A stretch of 64,000 nt of DNA from Microbacterium sp. Bi121 (GCF_918698005.1 NZ_CAKKLJ010000006.1:1-64000); one strand, 5' to 3'; shown: positions 9,297 through 17,806, numbered from the stretch's first letter. Program-made: numbers and translations. The notes: a model not told the origin generated them from the sequence alone.

Positions 9297-10801
9297 AAAA
9301 GCCTTTCGCGATGACGAGGATGCACCGTCCGCTGACCCTGCAGACGCGGCTGATGACCGCCGTCATCGGGTTCGTGTCACTCATCCTCATCATCGTCGCC
9401 GTCATCACCAGCGCGACGCTGGGGACGGCGCTGGAGGGGCGTCTGCTCGACCAGGTGAAGGCCACCTCCAACCAGACCACCTATCTCGTCGCGCAGCAGA
9501 CGCTTTACTCCGCGGCGTCGGGCGAGCCGGTGACGGCGCAGAAGGCGCTGTCCGGCCAGCATTTCCAGGGCCCCGGGCTGCTGCTGGCCATCGCCTCGCC
9601 GGACGGCGCGACCGGCGTCGTCGTGACGTCGGACAAGACGATCGATCTCACCAGGGATCAACTCCTGAAGCTGAACGAAGCCGTGCAATCGTCACCGGAA
9701 GCCTCCGTGAACCTGGAGGGCGTCGGCTCGTTCCTCATCACTGTCACCCAGCGCAACGGCGTCGGCATCGTCACCGGCCTCCCCCGCACCGAGATCCAGA
9801 GCACGATGGCCCAGTTGCTCACCGTGATCACGCTCGCGACGCTCGGCGGGCTCATCCTGCTCGCGCTGACGACGGCCGTGACGATCCGCTACAGCCTGCG
9901 CCCTCTCCGCGCGGTGGCGCAGACCGCGACGCGGGTGGCGAATCAGCCCCTCGACCGCGGCGAGGTCGAGATCACCGAGCGCGTCCCTGCGGCAGAGGCA
10001 GATCCACGCACCGAGACGGGGATCGTCGGCGCGTCGTTGAACAAGCTGCTCGATCACGTCAACGATTCGCTCGCGGCTCGGCAGCGGAACGAGGCGCTCA
10101 TGCGCAAGTTCGTCGCCGACGCCAGCCATGAGCTGCGCACTCCCCTGGCATCCATCCGCGGGTACTCCGAGCTCTCACTGCGCTCGATCAGGCAGGCGCA
10201 GGCGACGGATGCCGCGGCCGATGCCGCCGGCACCGAGACGGCGCTCGAGCGAATCCAGGCGCAGTCGCTGCGCATGACCCGCCTGGTCGAGGATCTGCTT
10301 CTGCTGGCACGCCTCGACGAGGGTCAGGAGCTCGTGCACGGCACTGTGGATCTCACTCAGTTGGCGCTGGAGGGGTTGTCGGACGCCCGGCCGACCGGCC
10401 CTGAGCACGTGTGGAACATCGATGTGCCGGCCGAACCCATCCTCATGCTCGGCGACGCCGGCCGCCTGCACCAGGTCGTCGCGAACCTGCTCGCCAACGC
10501 CAGGACGCACACCCCCGCCGGCACGGCGATCACACTGCGCGTCGCGCGCGAGGGCGATCAGGCGGTGATCCGCGTGCACGACGACGGACCGGGGATCGAG
10601 CCGGCGGTACGCGATCAGTTGTTCGGACGGTTCGCCCGCGGCGACAGTTCTCGAGCACGGCAGACCGGGGGCACCGGACTCGGGCTCGCGATCGCGAAGG
10701 CCATCGTCGAGGGACACCACGGCACGATCGCCGTCGAGTCGGAGCCCGGAGACACGACGTTCACCGTGCGGTTCCCGCTGAACCCTCGGGCCACCGCCTA
10801 G
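9293..10801 (+). CDS. Sensor histidine kinase
   Basis: A 502-residue membrane kinase starting with GTG inside the regulator stop (GTGA). It has a first helix at residues about 20-45, an extracytoplasmic sensor loop (about 46-165), a second helix (about 167-190), a HAMP linker, the H box FVADASHELRTPLASIRGYSEL, the N box NLLANARTHTP, and G boxes DDGPGI and GGTGLGLAI. It is expected to phosphorylate the regulator encoded just upstream. The sensor loop has no recognisable ligand domain. Confidence 0.92.
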   Translation: MKKPFAMTRMHRPLTLQTRLMTAVIGFVSLILIIVAVITSATLGTALEGRLLDQVKATSNQTTYLVAQQTLYSAASGEPVTAQKALSGQHFQGPGLLLAIASPDGATGVVVTSDKTIDLTRDQLLKLNEAVQSSPEASVNLEGVGSFLITVTQRNGVGIVTGLPRTEIQSTMAQLLTVITLATLGGLILLALTTAVTIRYSLRPLRAVAQTATRVANQPLDRGEVEITERVPAAEADPRTETGIVGASLNKLLDHVNDSLAARQRNEALMRKFVADASHELRTPLASIRGYSELSLRSIRQAQATDAAADAAGTETALERIQAQSLRMTRLVEDLLLLARLDEGQELVHGTVDLTQLALEGLSDARPTGPEHVWNIDVPAEPILMLGDAGRLHQVVANLLANARTHTPAGTAITLRVAREGDQAVIRVHDDGPGIEPAVRDQLFGRFARGDSSRARQTGGTGLGLAIAKAIVEGHHGTIAVESEPGDTTFTVRFPLNPRATA

Positions 10802-10814
10802 CAGCGAACGGGAC

Positions 10815-12383
10815 TCAGTACCCGGCGAAGGCGTCGGTGGTCACCGAGTGGGCCTTCTGCAGCGCGGGTGCGAGGTCGGCGATCAGTCGCGGCGGACCGG
10901 AGATGAAGGTGTGCCGCGATGAGATGTCCGGCACGACGCGTTCGAGGCCTTCGGCATCCAGACGGATGCCCTCCGCCCACGTCCAGTGCGCTGGCAGATC
11001 CGCCGGCCGGTCGCGAGTGAACACGACCGTCGGCACGCCCGTCGCCTCCAGTTCGGCGCGGAATGCGAGTTCTGAAGCCTCGGATGCCACGTACACGAGC
11101 ACCACGTCGCGGCTGATTCCCTCGGCCTGCAGCTGACGAAGCTGCGACACGAACGGGGTCACGCCGATGCCGGCGGCGACCATAAGCACCGGCGCCTCAT
11201 TCTTCGGCAGCAGGAAGTCGCCCCATGTGCCGGTGACCGCGAGCACAGTGCCTGCTTCGGCGTCCGCGAGTGCGCGCTTGTACGACGATGGATGCTTCTG
11301 ATCGCCGTTCTTGTAGGCGATCCGCAGTGCAGGCAGATCCGCCGGCGCCGAGACGATGCTGAACTCGCGGCGCGTGCCCCTCGCATCGGGGCGGTGATGC
11401 GGCACGTCGAGTTCGAGGTACTGGCCGGGCAGGAACCGCAGCTTCCCCTTCGCGCGGAACGTGAGCTCCTGCGCAGTCGGCGTGATGAACTCGCGCTTCT
11501 CGAGCGTGAGGCGCACCGACCCGCGCAATGCGAAGGTCAGCGCGAGCAGGTTGCCGATGAGCAGCGCCCGCTCCTGGCCGAGGGTGAACAGATCGCCGAC
11601 GGCGATCGGCCAGCCGGCCAGGACGCCGACGAGGCCTGCCACCCAGAACTGCTGCCAGCGCCGCGGCGGGCTCGTCAGCGGCTCCGAAACCATGAACGCG
11701 CCCAGGAACAGGTACGGCGACTGCAGCACGGCGAACGACAGCGCCGTTGACACCTCGAACTCGATGCCGAACTGCTGCGCCTGGACGGCCTGACGAACCA
11801 CCGATGCGCCGACGGCGATGAGCAGGAACACGAGAATGACGCGCACCTTCTCGATGCGCCACAGCAGGGTGAGCCCGAGAAGGGCGACAGGTATCGTCAT
11901 GGCCGGGCTGCCCACCCACCAGGAGGCGGATGTTCCCAGCCATTCGAACGCGCCGAATGATCCGGCGATCGAGACGACGGCCGCGCCGAACGCCGCGGGG
12001 TTGAAGATGTGGCGTCCGCGCCAGGCGATGAGGTACTTCGAGACGCTGGCGAGCGCGCCGGCGAGCGCCAGCCCCACCAGCGCTGCCGCATCCGCGCCGG
12101 GGCGCATCACGAACAGCAGGATCAGCGCCGTCACCAGTGAGGACTCCACACGCCACGGCAGGCGCAGCAGACGCTGTGCCGCGGCATCCACTGCCGAGAT
12201 CACGATCGCGAGCACCACGAACGAGACGACGAGTTCGAGCGGCTGGGGGCCGACCAGTCCGAACAGCGACAGGACGAACGCGATGCCGGCGAGGGTGGCC
12301 AGGCCGGTCAGAGCAAGCCGGTACATGGAAACGGCACCGAGGACGGCGAGCACCCGCTGACGTATCGAGGTGAATGAAGTCAC
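10815..12383 (-). CDS. NqrB/RnfD-like membrane protein fused to a ferredoxin-NADP reductase-type flavin domain
   Basis: A 522-residue fusion. Residues about 15-285 carry around ten membrane spans and resemble NqrB/RnfD, with HIFNPAAFGA and the conserved SEPLTSP segment. Residues about 290-522 are an FNR-like domain: RREFSIVSAP for FAD, VAAGIGVTPF for NAD(P)H, and a terminal FISGPPRLI. The membrane part shows no (S/T)GA(T/S) flavinylation site of its own. The GTG start lies four bases after the apbE stop. It would take electrons from cytosolic NAD(P)H and pass them across the membrane to the flavinylated lipoprotein of the same operon (inference from the known family of extracytosolic flavin systems). 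Confidence 0.85.
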   Translation of the reverse strand: MTSFTSIRQRVLAVLGAVSMYRLALTGLATLAGIAFVLSLFGLVGPQPLELVVSFVVLAIVISAVDAAAQRLLRLPWRVESSLVTALILLFVMRPGADAAALVGLALAGALASVSKYLIAWRGRHIFNPAAFGAAVVSIAGSFGAFEWLGTSASWWVGSPAMTIPVALLGLTLLWRIEKVRVILVFLLIAVGASVVRQAVQAQQFGIEFEVSTALSFAVLQSPYLFLGAFMVSEPLTSPPRRWQQFWVAGLVGVLAGWPIAVGDLFTLGQERALLIGNLLALTFALRGSVRLTLEKREFITPTAQELTFRAKGKLRFLPGQYLELDVPHHRPDARGTRREFSIVSAPADLPALRIAYKNGDQKHPSSYKRALADAEAGTVLAVTGTWGDFLLPKNEAPVLMVAAGIGVTPFVSQLRQLQAEGISRDVVLVYVASEASELAFRAELEATGVPTVVFTRDRPADLPAHWTWAEGIRLDAEGLERVVPDISSRHTFISGPPRLIADLAPALQKAHSVTTDAFAGY

Positions 12384-12387
12384 GAGC

Positions 12388-13245
12388 TCAATCCTTCCGC
12401 ATGAACAGCTCCACCGGCGCGTTCGGGGATCGTTCGGCGATGCCTGCGGTACTCATCCGCACCCACTCGACGCCCCACTGCTCCGCGAGGGCCGGCCCGC
12501 CGTCGAAGAACAGCGCGGTCGCGATGGCATCCGCCCGCATGGCGTCGGAGGCGAACGCCCACGTGGCGGCCCAGGTCCGCACAGGGACCCCGGTGCGCGC
12601 GTCGAGCACGTGGTGCAGTCCGTCTCCCCATGCGCGACGGTTCGTCGCCGACGCGCACAGCGCCTGGTCGCGGATCGTCGCGATGCCGATGGCCTTCGAC
12701 GGGTCGAACGGATGCTCCAGCCCCACCCTGGACTCCCCTCGGACGGTCAGGTCGCCGGAGGCATCCACGACGAGACCGCCATCGTGGTCGTCGAGCGCCG
12801 CCGTCACGAGATCGACGAGCCGACCCTTGCCGAGCGCGCCCACGTCGATCAGAGCGGCGGATGCCAGGACGAGTCGCTCCTCGTCCCAGTTGAGGAGACT
12901 CTGCCAATCACCCGGTGCCGGCGCGGGCTCGTGCGCCGAGAACGAGTACGCAGCGTCGTAGCCGAGGGCGTTCAGACTCTCGCCGATGAGCGGGTTGACC
13001 GCCCCCGCTGTCGCATCGGACAGCTCCAGGTACGCGTCGAGCATGGCCGTGGCATCCGCCGGCGTCTCGACGGAACCGCCGGAGACCGACAGACGTGACA
13101 CGAGAGAGTCCGCGCGGAAGCGCGACCATGTCGCATCGAATCCCGAGATGACCGCGGCGACGCGTGCTCGCTGCTCAGTCGAGAGCGGTTCGACGGTGTC
13201 GATCTCCCAGCGCGTGCCGATCGCGTCGAATCGCCACGTGGACAT
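12388..13245 (-). CDS. apbE: FAD:protein FMN transferase (ApbE)
   Basis: A 285-residue ApbE/Ftp flavin transferase, which moves FMN from FAD onto a Thr or Ser of a target protein outside the cytoplasm. Family landmarks are FDAIGTRWEID at the start, GALGKGRLVD, VVDASGDL, DARTGVPV and the metal/FAD motif ADAIATAL. The ATG at 13245 is one base after the stop of the FMN-binding lipoprotein gene. An earlier ATG at 13287 would overlap that gene by 41 bases and adds an Arg-rich stretch, so it was not chosen. No obvious Sec signal is seen, although ApbE acts outside the cytoplasm in many species. Its substrate is probably the lipoprotein encoded just upstream. Confidence 0.9.
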   Translation of the reverse strand: MSTWRFDAIGTRWEIDTVEPLSTEQRARVAAVISGFDATWSRFRADSLVSRLSVSGGSVETPADATAMLDAYLELSDATAGAVNPLIGESLNALGYDAAYSFSAHEPAPAPGDWQSLLNWDEERLVLASAALIDVGALGKGRLVDLVTAALDDHDGGLVVDASGDLTVRGESRVGLEHPFDPSKAIGIATIRDQALCASATNRRAWGDGLHHVLDARTGVPVRTWAATWAFASDAMRADAIATALFFDGGPALAEQWGVEWVRMSTAGIAERSPNAPVELFMRKD

Positions 13246-13246
13246 G

Positions 13247-13702
13247 TCAGGCTGCGGCCTGGTCCTTGATGTCCTCGACCGCGGCATTGAAGCCGCCGCT
13301 GGTGAGCGACGAGCCGGCCACGCGGCTGACGTTCAGTTCGTCCAGCGGCACACCGACCACTTCTTCGGCGATGCCGGCGACGAACTCCCCCTGGTACTGC
13401 TCCGTCTCACGCGCCTGCGGGTCACCGGTGACCTCGACGTCGGTGACGACGCCGTCGGCGAGGGTGAGGGTGACGGAGATCTGCTCGACCGTCTCCGGGG
13501 TCTGGTACGACCCTTCTGCCGTGTAGGTGCCGTCCGCGTACTCGCCGGATGCGGATGCCGTCGAGTCAACCGTCGAACCAGAGTCGGCGGGGACGTCCTC
13601 GGCGTCGGCTGCGCCGGAGCATCCGGCCAGCACGAGCATCCCGGCGATGCCGGCGACGGCGGCGCCCGTGCGAACGGTCGGGGATACGGCCTGGCTGATC
13701 AT
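13247..13702 (-). CDS. FMN-binding domain lipoprotein
   Basis: A 151-residue lipoprotein with signal AAVAGIAGMLVLAGC (lipobox LAGC), a 40-residue Ser/Asp/Ala linker and one FMN-bind domain. The domain ends with RVAGSSLTSGGFNAAV, which aligns with the ApbE target motif SGATLTS as AGSSLTS; the acceptor would be Ser rather than the common Thr. It heads the three-gene redox operon with apbE and the NqrB-FNR fusion. Covalent FMN and an electron-carrier role outside the membrane are inferred. Confidence 0.88.
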   Translation of the reverse strand: MISQAVSPTVRTGAAVAGIAGMLVLAGCSGAADAEDVPADSGSTVDSTASASGEYADGTYTAEGSYQTPETVEQISVTLTLADGVVTDVEVTGDPQARETEQYQGEFVAGIAEEVVGVPLDELNVSRVAGSSLTSGGFNAAVEDIKDQAAA

Positions 13703-13709
13703 GGGATCG

Positions 13710-13715
13710 AGCGTA
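13710..13715 (-). promoter_or_regulatory. -10 element of the flavin redox operon (leaderless type)
   Basis: TACGCT on the minus strand, seven bases before the ATG at 13702. No Shine-Dalgarno is seen. No convincing -35. Confidence 0.45.
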
Positions 13716-13774
13716 GGTCGGGCCGCTATGCGCGGGCTGTGTCCTGGTCTCGCTTCGCTGTGCGGACCCGACGC

Positions 13775-14809
13775 CTACGCGTCGCCGCCGAACATGCTCG
13801 TCACGGAGCCGTCTTCGAAGACCTCGTGGATGGCCCGAGCGAGCAGCGGAGCGATCGGGAGGATCGTCAAGTTGTCCCACTTGCGGGAATCGGTGAGCGG
13901 GATCGTGTCGGTGACGACGACCTCGTCGATCGAGGCGTCCTGCAGGCGCTCGCTGGCCGGGTCGCTGAAGATGGCGTGGGTGGCGGCGACGATCACGCGT
14001 CGGGCACCGTTGGCCTTCAACGCCTGCGCTGCCTTCACGATCGTCCCACCGGTGTCGATCATGTCGTCGACGAGGAGGCAGGTGCGGCCGTCGACCGCGC
14101 CGACGATCTCGTGCACGGAGACCTGGTTGGCGACCTTGGGGTCGCGCCGCTTGTGGATGATCGCGAGCGGTGCGTCCAGGCTGTCGGACCACGTGTCGGC
14201 GACGCGCACGCGCCCCATGTCGGGCGAGACGATCGTGAGCGTCTCACGGTCCTCGGCCGTCAGGTTCGCCCTGAAGTGCTCGAGCAGCACCGGCTTGGCG
14301 AACAGGTGGTCGACGGGGCCGTCGAAGAATCCCTGGATCTGAGCCGCGTGCAGGTCGACGCTCATGACGCGGTCCGCACCGGCGGTCTTGAGCAGGTCGG
14401 CGACCAGACGGGCGCTGATCGGCTCGCGGCCGCGGCCCTTCTTGTCCTGCCGGGAGTACGGGTAGTACGGCGCGACGACCGTGATGCGCTTCGCCGAGGC
14501 GCGCTTGGCCGCGTCGATCATGATGAGCGTCTCCATGAGCCACTCGTTGACCGGCTCGCCGAAGGTCTGGATCAGGAACAGATCGCAGCCGCGGATCGAG
14601 ACCTCGAAGCGCGAATAGATCTCACCGGAGGCGAACGTGCGGTGCTCGACGGGTGCGACCTGGGTGCCCAGGCCCGCGGCGACCGCGTGGGTCAGCTCGG
14701 GGTGCGAACGGCCACCGGCGACGACGAGGCGCTTCTTGGTCTTGGCGATGAGGCCGGGGGCCACACCGTTGTCTCGATCAAGCGCAACGGTCTTCTTCTT
14801 CTGGCCCAT
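13775..14809 (-). CDS. prs: Ribose-phosphate pyrophosphokinase
   Basis: A 344-residue PRPP synthetase, making phosphoribosyl pyrophosphate from ribose 5-phosphate and ATP for nucleotide, His and Trp synthesis. Visible motifs are FASGEIYSRFE, APYYPYSRQDKKGRGREPISARL (ATP site), VDLHAAQIQGFF and the PRPP loop LLVDDMIDTGGTI. It has a short N-terminal extension of about 25 residues compared with the common 315-320. The ATG is eight bases after the glmU stop, with AAGGCAGG as ribosome site, so glmU and prs form an operon. Confidence 0.96.
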   Translation of the reverse strand: MGQKKKTVALDRDNGVAPGLIAKTKKRLVVAGGRSHPELTHAVAAGLGTQVAPVEHRTFASGEIYSRFEVSIRGCDLFLIQTFGEPVNEWLMETLIMIDAAKRASAKRITVVAPYYPYSRQDKKGRGREPISARLVADLLKTAGADRVMSVDLHAAQIQGFFDGPVDHLFAKPVLLEHFRANLTAEDRETLTIVSPDMGRVRVADTWSDSLDAPLAIIHKRRDPKVANQVSVHEIVGAVDGRTCLLVDDMIDTGGTIVKAAQALKANGARRVIVAATHAIFSDPASERLQDASIDEVVVTDTIPLTDSRKWDNLTILPIAPLLARAIHEVFEDGSVTSMFGGDA

Positions 14810-14817
14810 GACCTGCC

Positions 14818-16266
14818 TTACTCTGCAGCTTCGCTGTTTGCGGCTTTGCTGGCACGAACCGCTGCTTCAGCGGCTCCCGTACCGGCCCGATTCTTCTCGA
14901 CCCACCCCTCGACATTGCGCTGAGGGGCGACGCTGAGGGCCAGAGCTCCGGCGGGAACGTCCTTGCGGACGACCGCTCCTGCTCCGGTCTTCGCACCGTC
15001 ACCAATCCTAACGGGCGCGACGAACACGTTGTGCGAGCCGGTGTGCACCTCATCGCCGATCTCGGTGCGGTGCTTGACGATGTCGTCGTAGTTCGCGGTG
15101 ATGGCGCCGGCGCCGAGGTTCACCCGCTCGCCGATGGTCGTGTCGCCGATGTACGACAGGTGCGGGACCTTGCTTCCAGCACCGATCTGAGAGTTCTTCG
15201 TCTCGACGAACGTACCGATCTTCCCCTTCGCACCGAGCACGGTGCCGGGGCGGACGTAGGCGAACGGGCCGACCGTGACGCCGGCGCCGAACACGGCGAG
15301 CGTCGCGTCGGAGCGGCGGATGACCGCATCCTCACCCACCTCGCAGTCCAGCAGCGACGTGTCGGGGCCGATCATTGCGCCGGACTCGACCACGGTGGCG
15401 CCGGCGATGTAGGTGTTCGGAAGCAGGGTGACGTCGGGGGCGAGCTTGGCGTCGTCGTCGATCCAGGTGGTCGACGGGTCGACGATCGTGACGCCCTCGC
15501 GCTGCCAGCGGCGGACGATGCGATCGTTGAGCACGCGCCCGGCCTCGGCGAGCTGCACGCGGTCGTTCACCCCGAACGTGGCCGCGGTGTCGGCCGCGAT
15601 CTCGGCGGCGACGGTCTCCTGCGCCCCCCGCAGCAGTCCGATCACATCGGTGAGATAGAGCTCGCCCTGTGCGTTGTTCTGGTCGAGCTTCGTCAGGAAG
15701 GTGCGCAGCGAGGCCGCGCGGAAGACGTACACACCGGAGTTGATCTCGGTGACAGCCGCCTCGTCGGCGGTGGCATCCTTCTGCTCGACGATGCGGGCGA
15801 CTGTGCCGCTGTCGTCGCGGATGACACGGCCGTACCCGGTCGGGTCATCCAGCAGCGCGCTGAGAACAGTGGCGGATGCCGCGGCCGCGCGGTGCGCGTC
15901 GACGAGCGCCTGCAGCGTGCCTGCCTCGAGCAGAGGCACGTCGCCGGAGAGGACGAGCACGTCCCCTGTGAAGTCGTCAGGCAGGGCGTCGATGGCGACC
16001 TGCACGGCACGCCCCGTGCCGGGGATGTCGTCCTGGTCGACGATCACGGCATCCGGATACTGCTCCGAGAGCACCTCGACCACGCGGTCGCGCTCGTGAC
16101 GGACGACCACCTCGACGTGCTCTGCTCCCAGATGGGATGCCGTGGTGAGCACATGCCCGACGAGCGGGCGCCCGGCGATCGGGTGCAGCACCTTGGGCAG
16201 CCTGGACTTCATCCGGGTGCCCTGTCCTGCAGCAAGGACGACGATGGCGAGTCTGTTCTCGGTCAT
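14818..16266 (-). CDS. glmU: Bifunctional UDP-GlcNAc pyrophosphorylase/GlcN-1-P acetyltransferase
   Basis: A 482-residue GlmU, making UDP-GlcNAc for the cell wall. The N-terminal half has the nucleotidyltransferase pattern LAAGQGTRMKSRLPKVLHPIAGRPL; the C-terminal half is a left-handed beta helix with hexapeptide repeats and the acetyltransferase end (SYIGDTTIGERVNLGAGAITANYD). The start at MTENRLAIVVLAAGQG fits the family. The ATG begins one base after the discriminator of tRNA-Gln, so any ribosome site would lie inside the tRNA acceptor arm. Confidence 0.96.
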   Translation of the reverse strand: MTENRLAIVVLAAGQGTRMKSRLPKVLHPIAGRPLVGHVLTTASHLGAEHVEVVVRHERDRVVEVLSEQYPDAVIVDQDDIPGTGRAVQVAIDALPDDFTGDVLVLSGDVPLLEAGTLQALVDAHRAAAASATVLSALLDDPTGYGRVIRDDSGTVARIVEQKDATADEAAVTEINSGVYVFRAASLRTFLTKLDQNNAQGELYLTDVIGLLRGAQETVAAEIAADTAATFGVNDRVQLAEAGRVLNDRIVRRWQREGVTIVDPSTTWIDDDAKLAPDVTLLPNTYIAGATVVESGAMIGPDTSLLDCEVGEDAVIRRSDATLAVFGAGVTVGPFAYVRPGTVLGAKGKIGTFVETKNSQIGAGSKVPHLSYIGDTTIGERVNLGAGAITANYDDIVKHRTEIGDEVHTGSHNVFVAPVRIGDGAKTGAGAVVRKDVPAGALALSVAPQRNVEGWVEKNRAGTGAAEAAVRASKAANSEAAE

Positions 16267-16267
16267 G

Positions 16268-16339
16268 CTCCGCCGCCAGGACTCGAACCTAGACCTAACA
16301 GCTCCAAAGGCTGTCGTGCTGCCATTACACCACGGCGGA
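16268..16339 (-). tRNA. tRNA-Gln (anticodon UUG)
   Basis: A full cloverleaf can be folded: acceptor stem TCCGCCG (16339-16333) with CGGCGGA (16275-16269), anticodon arm ACAGC-CTTTGGA-GCTGT giving anticodon TTG, and T arm CTAGG-TTCGAGT-CCTGG. The discriminator is G and CCA is not encoded. The next base and then ATG belong to glmU, so tRNA and glmU are probably one transcript. Confidence 0.95.
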
Positions 16340-16341
16340 CC

Positions 16342-16358
16342 GCAGCCCATCGGGCTGC
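16342..16358 (-). other. Small perfect hairpin just upstream of tRNA-Gln
   Basis: GCAGCCC and GGGCTGC with a 3-base loop, three bases before the tRNA 5' end. It would sit in the tRNA leader and might guide 5' processing (inference). Confidence 0.5.
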
Positions 16359-16451
16359 CAGACAAGTCTGCCACGGGTGAGCCGGGGCATTTTGACCGAG
16401 GTCAATGCGATCCACTGGATCGAAGCATGGGCTCGGTCTCGCTGACGTCAC

Positions 16452-16475
16452 GAATTCCGCGGAATTCCGCGGAAT
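16452..16475. repeat. Tandem GAATTCCGCG repeat
   Basis: Two perfect 10-base copies (16452-16461, 16462-16471) plus a partial third, containing overlapping palindromes. It lies upstream of the HNH-gene promoter and downstream of nothing on that strand. Role unknown. Confidence 0.7.
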
Positions 16476-16480
16476 GTCTC

Positions 16481-16509
16481 TTGCATTTATCGAAGTTTTG
16501 TTCGATAAT
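16481..16509 (+). promoter_or_regulatory. Promoter of the DUF222/HNH gene, leaderless
   Basis: TTGCAT (16481-16486), a 17-base spacer, GATAAT (16504-16509), then six bases to the ATG at 16516. This places the transcription start at the ATG. Confidence 0.7.
16490..16505 (+). promoter_or_regulatory. LexA-type SOS box
   Basis: TCGAAGTTTTGTTCGA differs from the mycobacterial/Gram-positive SOS consensus TCGAAC-N4-GTTCGA at one base. It lies within an 8-base-arm perfect palindrome, TTATCGAA (16487-16494) and TTCGATAA (16501-16508). It occupies the promoter spacer and -10, so LexA binding would block polymerase. Confidence 0.75.
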
Positions 16510-16515
16510 AGACGT

Positions 16516-17757
16516 ATGATCCTCACCGCGGAGCAATCAGCGCACGGCGTCGACGCCGACGAGCGCCGTGCGGCTCTGCTGGATGAATGGGTCGACCTCG
16601 GTGCGCAGATCGCCGCCCTCGAAGCACGCCGCGTCGAGGTGCTCGCCGAACGGGCCGAGTTGCTCGAGTATGAAGCCGGCCCGAAGATCGTGCACAGTTC
16701 GATGGCGGAGCGATCGATGGTCGCTGAGTTCGCTGCGGCAGGTCAGGTCTCTCCGGGCACCATGTCCGTGCAGTTCTCCAACGCCGCGGCGCTGGTGAGC
16801 GGATTCCCCGAAACGATGCGCGCGCTGCACGAGGGGCGGATCAGTCGACGCCACGCCGAAGTGATCCTCGAAGCCGCGCCCCGTGAAGTCGACTCCGCGG
16901 ATGACGGCGCGACGCTGCGGGCTGCGTACGAGCACGATGTGCTCCCCTACGCCAGCGAGACGACGGCTCCGCGCACTCGGACGCACGCCCGGGCGGTGAC
17001 CGCGCGACTGCAGCCCGTCACGCAGGAGGAAGCGCACCGAGAGGCGCGCGAAGAGCGCGAAGTGAGCGTCAGGCCGACGGCAGACGCCATCGCACAGTTC
17101 ATCGCGGCAATTCCTGAGGTCCTCGCGTACGCGATCTTCGACCGGCTAACGGCGATGGCCGCCTTGATGGACGACGACCGGACGATGGATCAGCGCCGAG
17201 CCGACCTGTTCTGCGACCTGCTGCTCACCGCCGTGCCGTCCACGACCATCGGCACCGACAAGGACGCCTTCCGCCCCACCGTCCAGGTGACGATCGCAGC
17301 GAGCACCCTCACCGGACGCGACGACATGATGGCCGAACTCGATGGCATCGGCCCGGTCCACCCCGACATCGCCCGCAGCCTCGCCGGCCGGGCGCCCAGC
17401 TTCTCCCGCTTGTTCCTCGATCCGAGTGGGATGGTCACCAACGTCGACAGTTACGTCCCGTCGAGCCGAATGAAGAAGTACCTTCGGGCCCGAGACCAGC
17501 ACTGCCGGTTCCCCGGATGCCGCGCCAAGACCTCGCGGTGTCAGCTCGACCACAACTGCGACTGGGCACTCGGCGGAAAGACCGAACTCTGCAACCTCGC
17601 CTGCTTCTGCAACAGCCACCACCCGCTCAAGCACCCCGACGTCGACGAACGACATCGGTGGACGGTCCAACAGGATCCGGACGGCGTCCTGCACTGGCGC
17701 AGCCCCCTCGGGCGCGAATACATCGACAACCCCGAACCCCGTGTGATGTTCGTCTGA
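16516..17757 (+). CDS. DUF222 and HNH endonuclease domain protein (13E12-like family)
   Basis: A 413-residue protein with an N-terminal coiled-coil-prone stretch (LLDEWVDLGAQIAALEARRVEVLAER split over residues 17-45), a DUF222 region (about 60-320), and a C-terminal HNH/zinc motif CRFPGC...CQLDH...GG.T.L.NLA...NSHHPLKH. Such proteins exist as multicopy families in actinobacteria, including the 13E12 repeat proteins of M. tuberculosis, and their function is unproven; nuclease activity is inferred from intact metal residues. The ATG is six bases after a -10 box with no ribosome site. An SOS box in the promoter points to DNA-damage induction. Confidence 0.88.
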   Translation: MILTAEQSAHGVDADERRAALLDEWVDLGAQIAALEARRVEVLAERAELLEYEAGPKIVHSSMAERSMVAEFAAAGQVSPGTMSVQFSNAAALVSGFPETMRALHEGRISRRHAEVILEAAPREVDSADDGATLRAAYEHDVLPYASETTAPRTRTHARAVTARLQPVTQEEAHREAREEREVSVRPTADAIAQFIAAIPEVLAYAIFDRLTAMAALMDDDRTMDQRRADLFCDLLLTAVPSTTIGTDKDAFRPTVQVTIAASTLTGRDDMMAELDGIGPVHPDIARSLAGRAPSFSRLFLDPSGMVTNVDSYVPSSRMKKYLRARDQHCRFPGCRAKTSRCQLDHNCDWALGGKTELCNLACFCNSHHPLKHPDVDERHRWTVQQDPDGVLHWRSPLGREYIDNPEPRVMFV

Positions 17758-17806
17758 GCCCTGCTCGATCCCTGAGCCGTCGTCGAGCCCTGAGCCCGTC
17801 GAGTGG
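17753..17806. repeat. Imperfect TCGA(T/G)CCCTGAGCC repeats
   Basis: TCGATCCCTGAGCC (17765-17778) and TCGAGCCCTGAGCC (17783-17796) are 18 bases apart, with a related CTGAGCCCTG at the HNH stop. Similar CCCTGAGCC-GTCGA units are common dispersed repeats in this lineage (general knowledge). They separate the HNH and MarR genes. Confidence 0.4.

Noticed and set aside
12388..13287. Longer ApbE start at 13287
   Set aside because: It overlaps the FMN-binding lipoprotein gene by 41 bases and adds an Arg-rich stretch, whereas ATG 13245 abuts the stop and begins at the family's natural N terminus.
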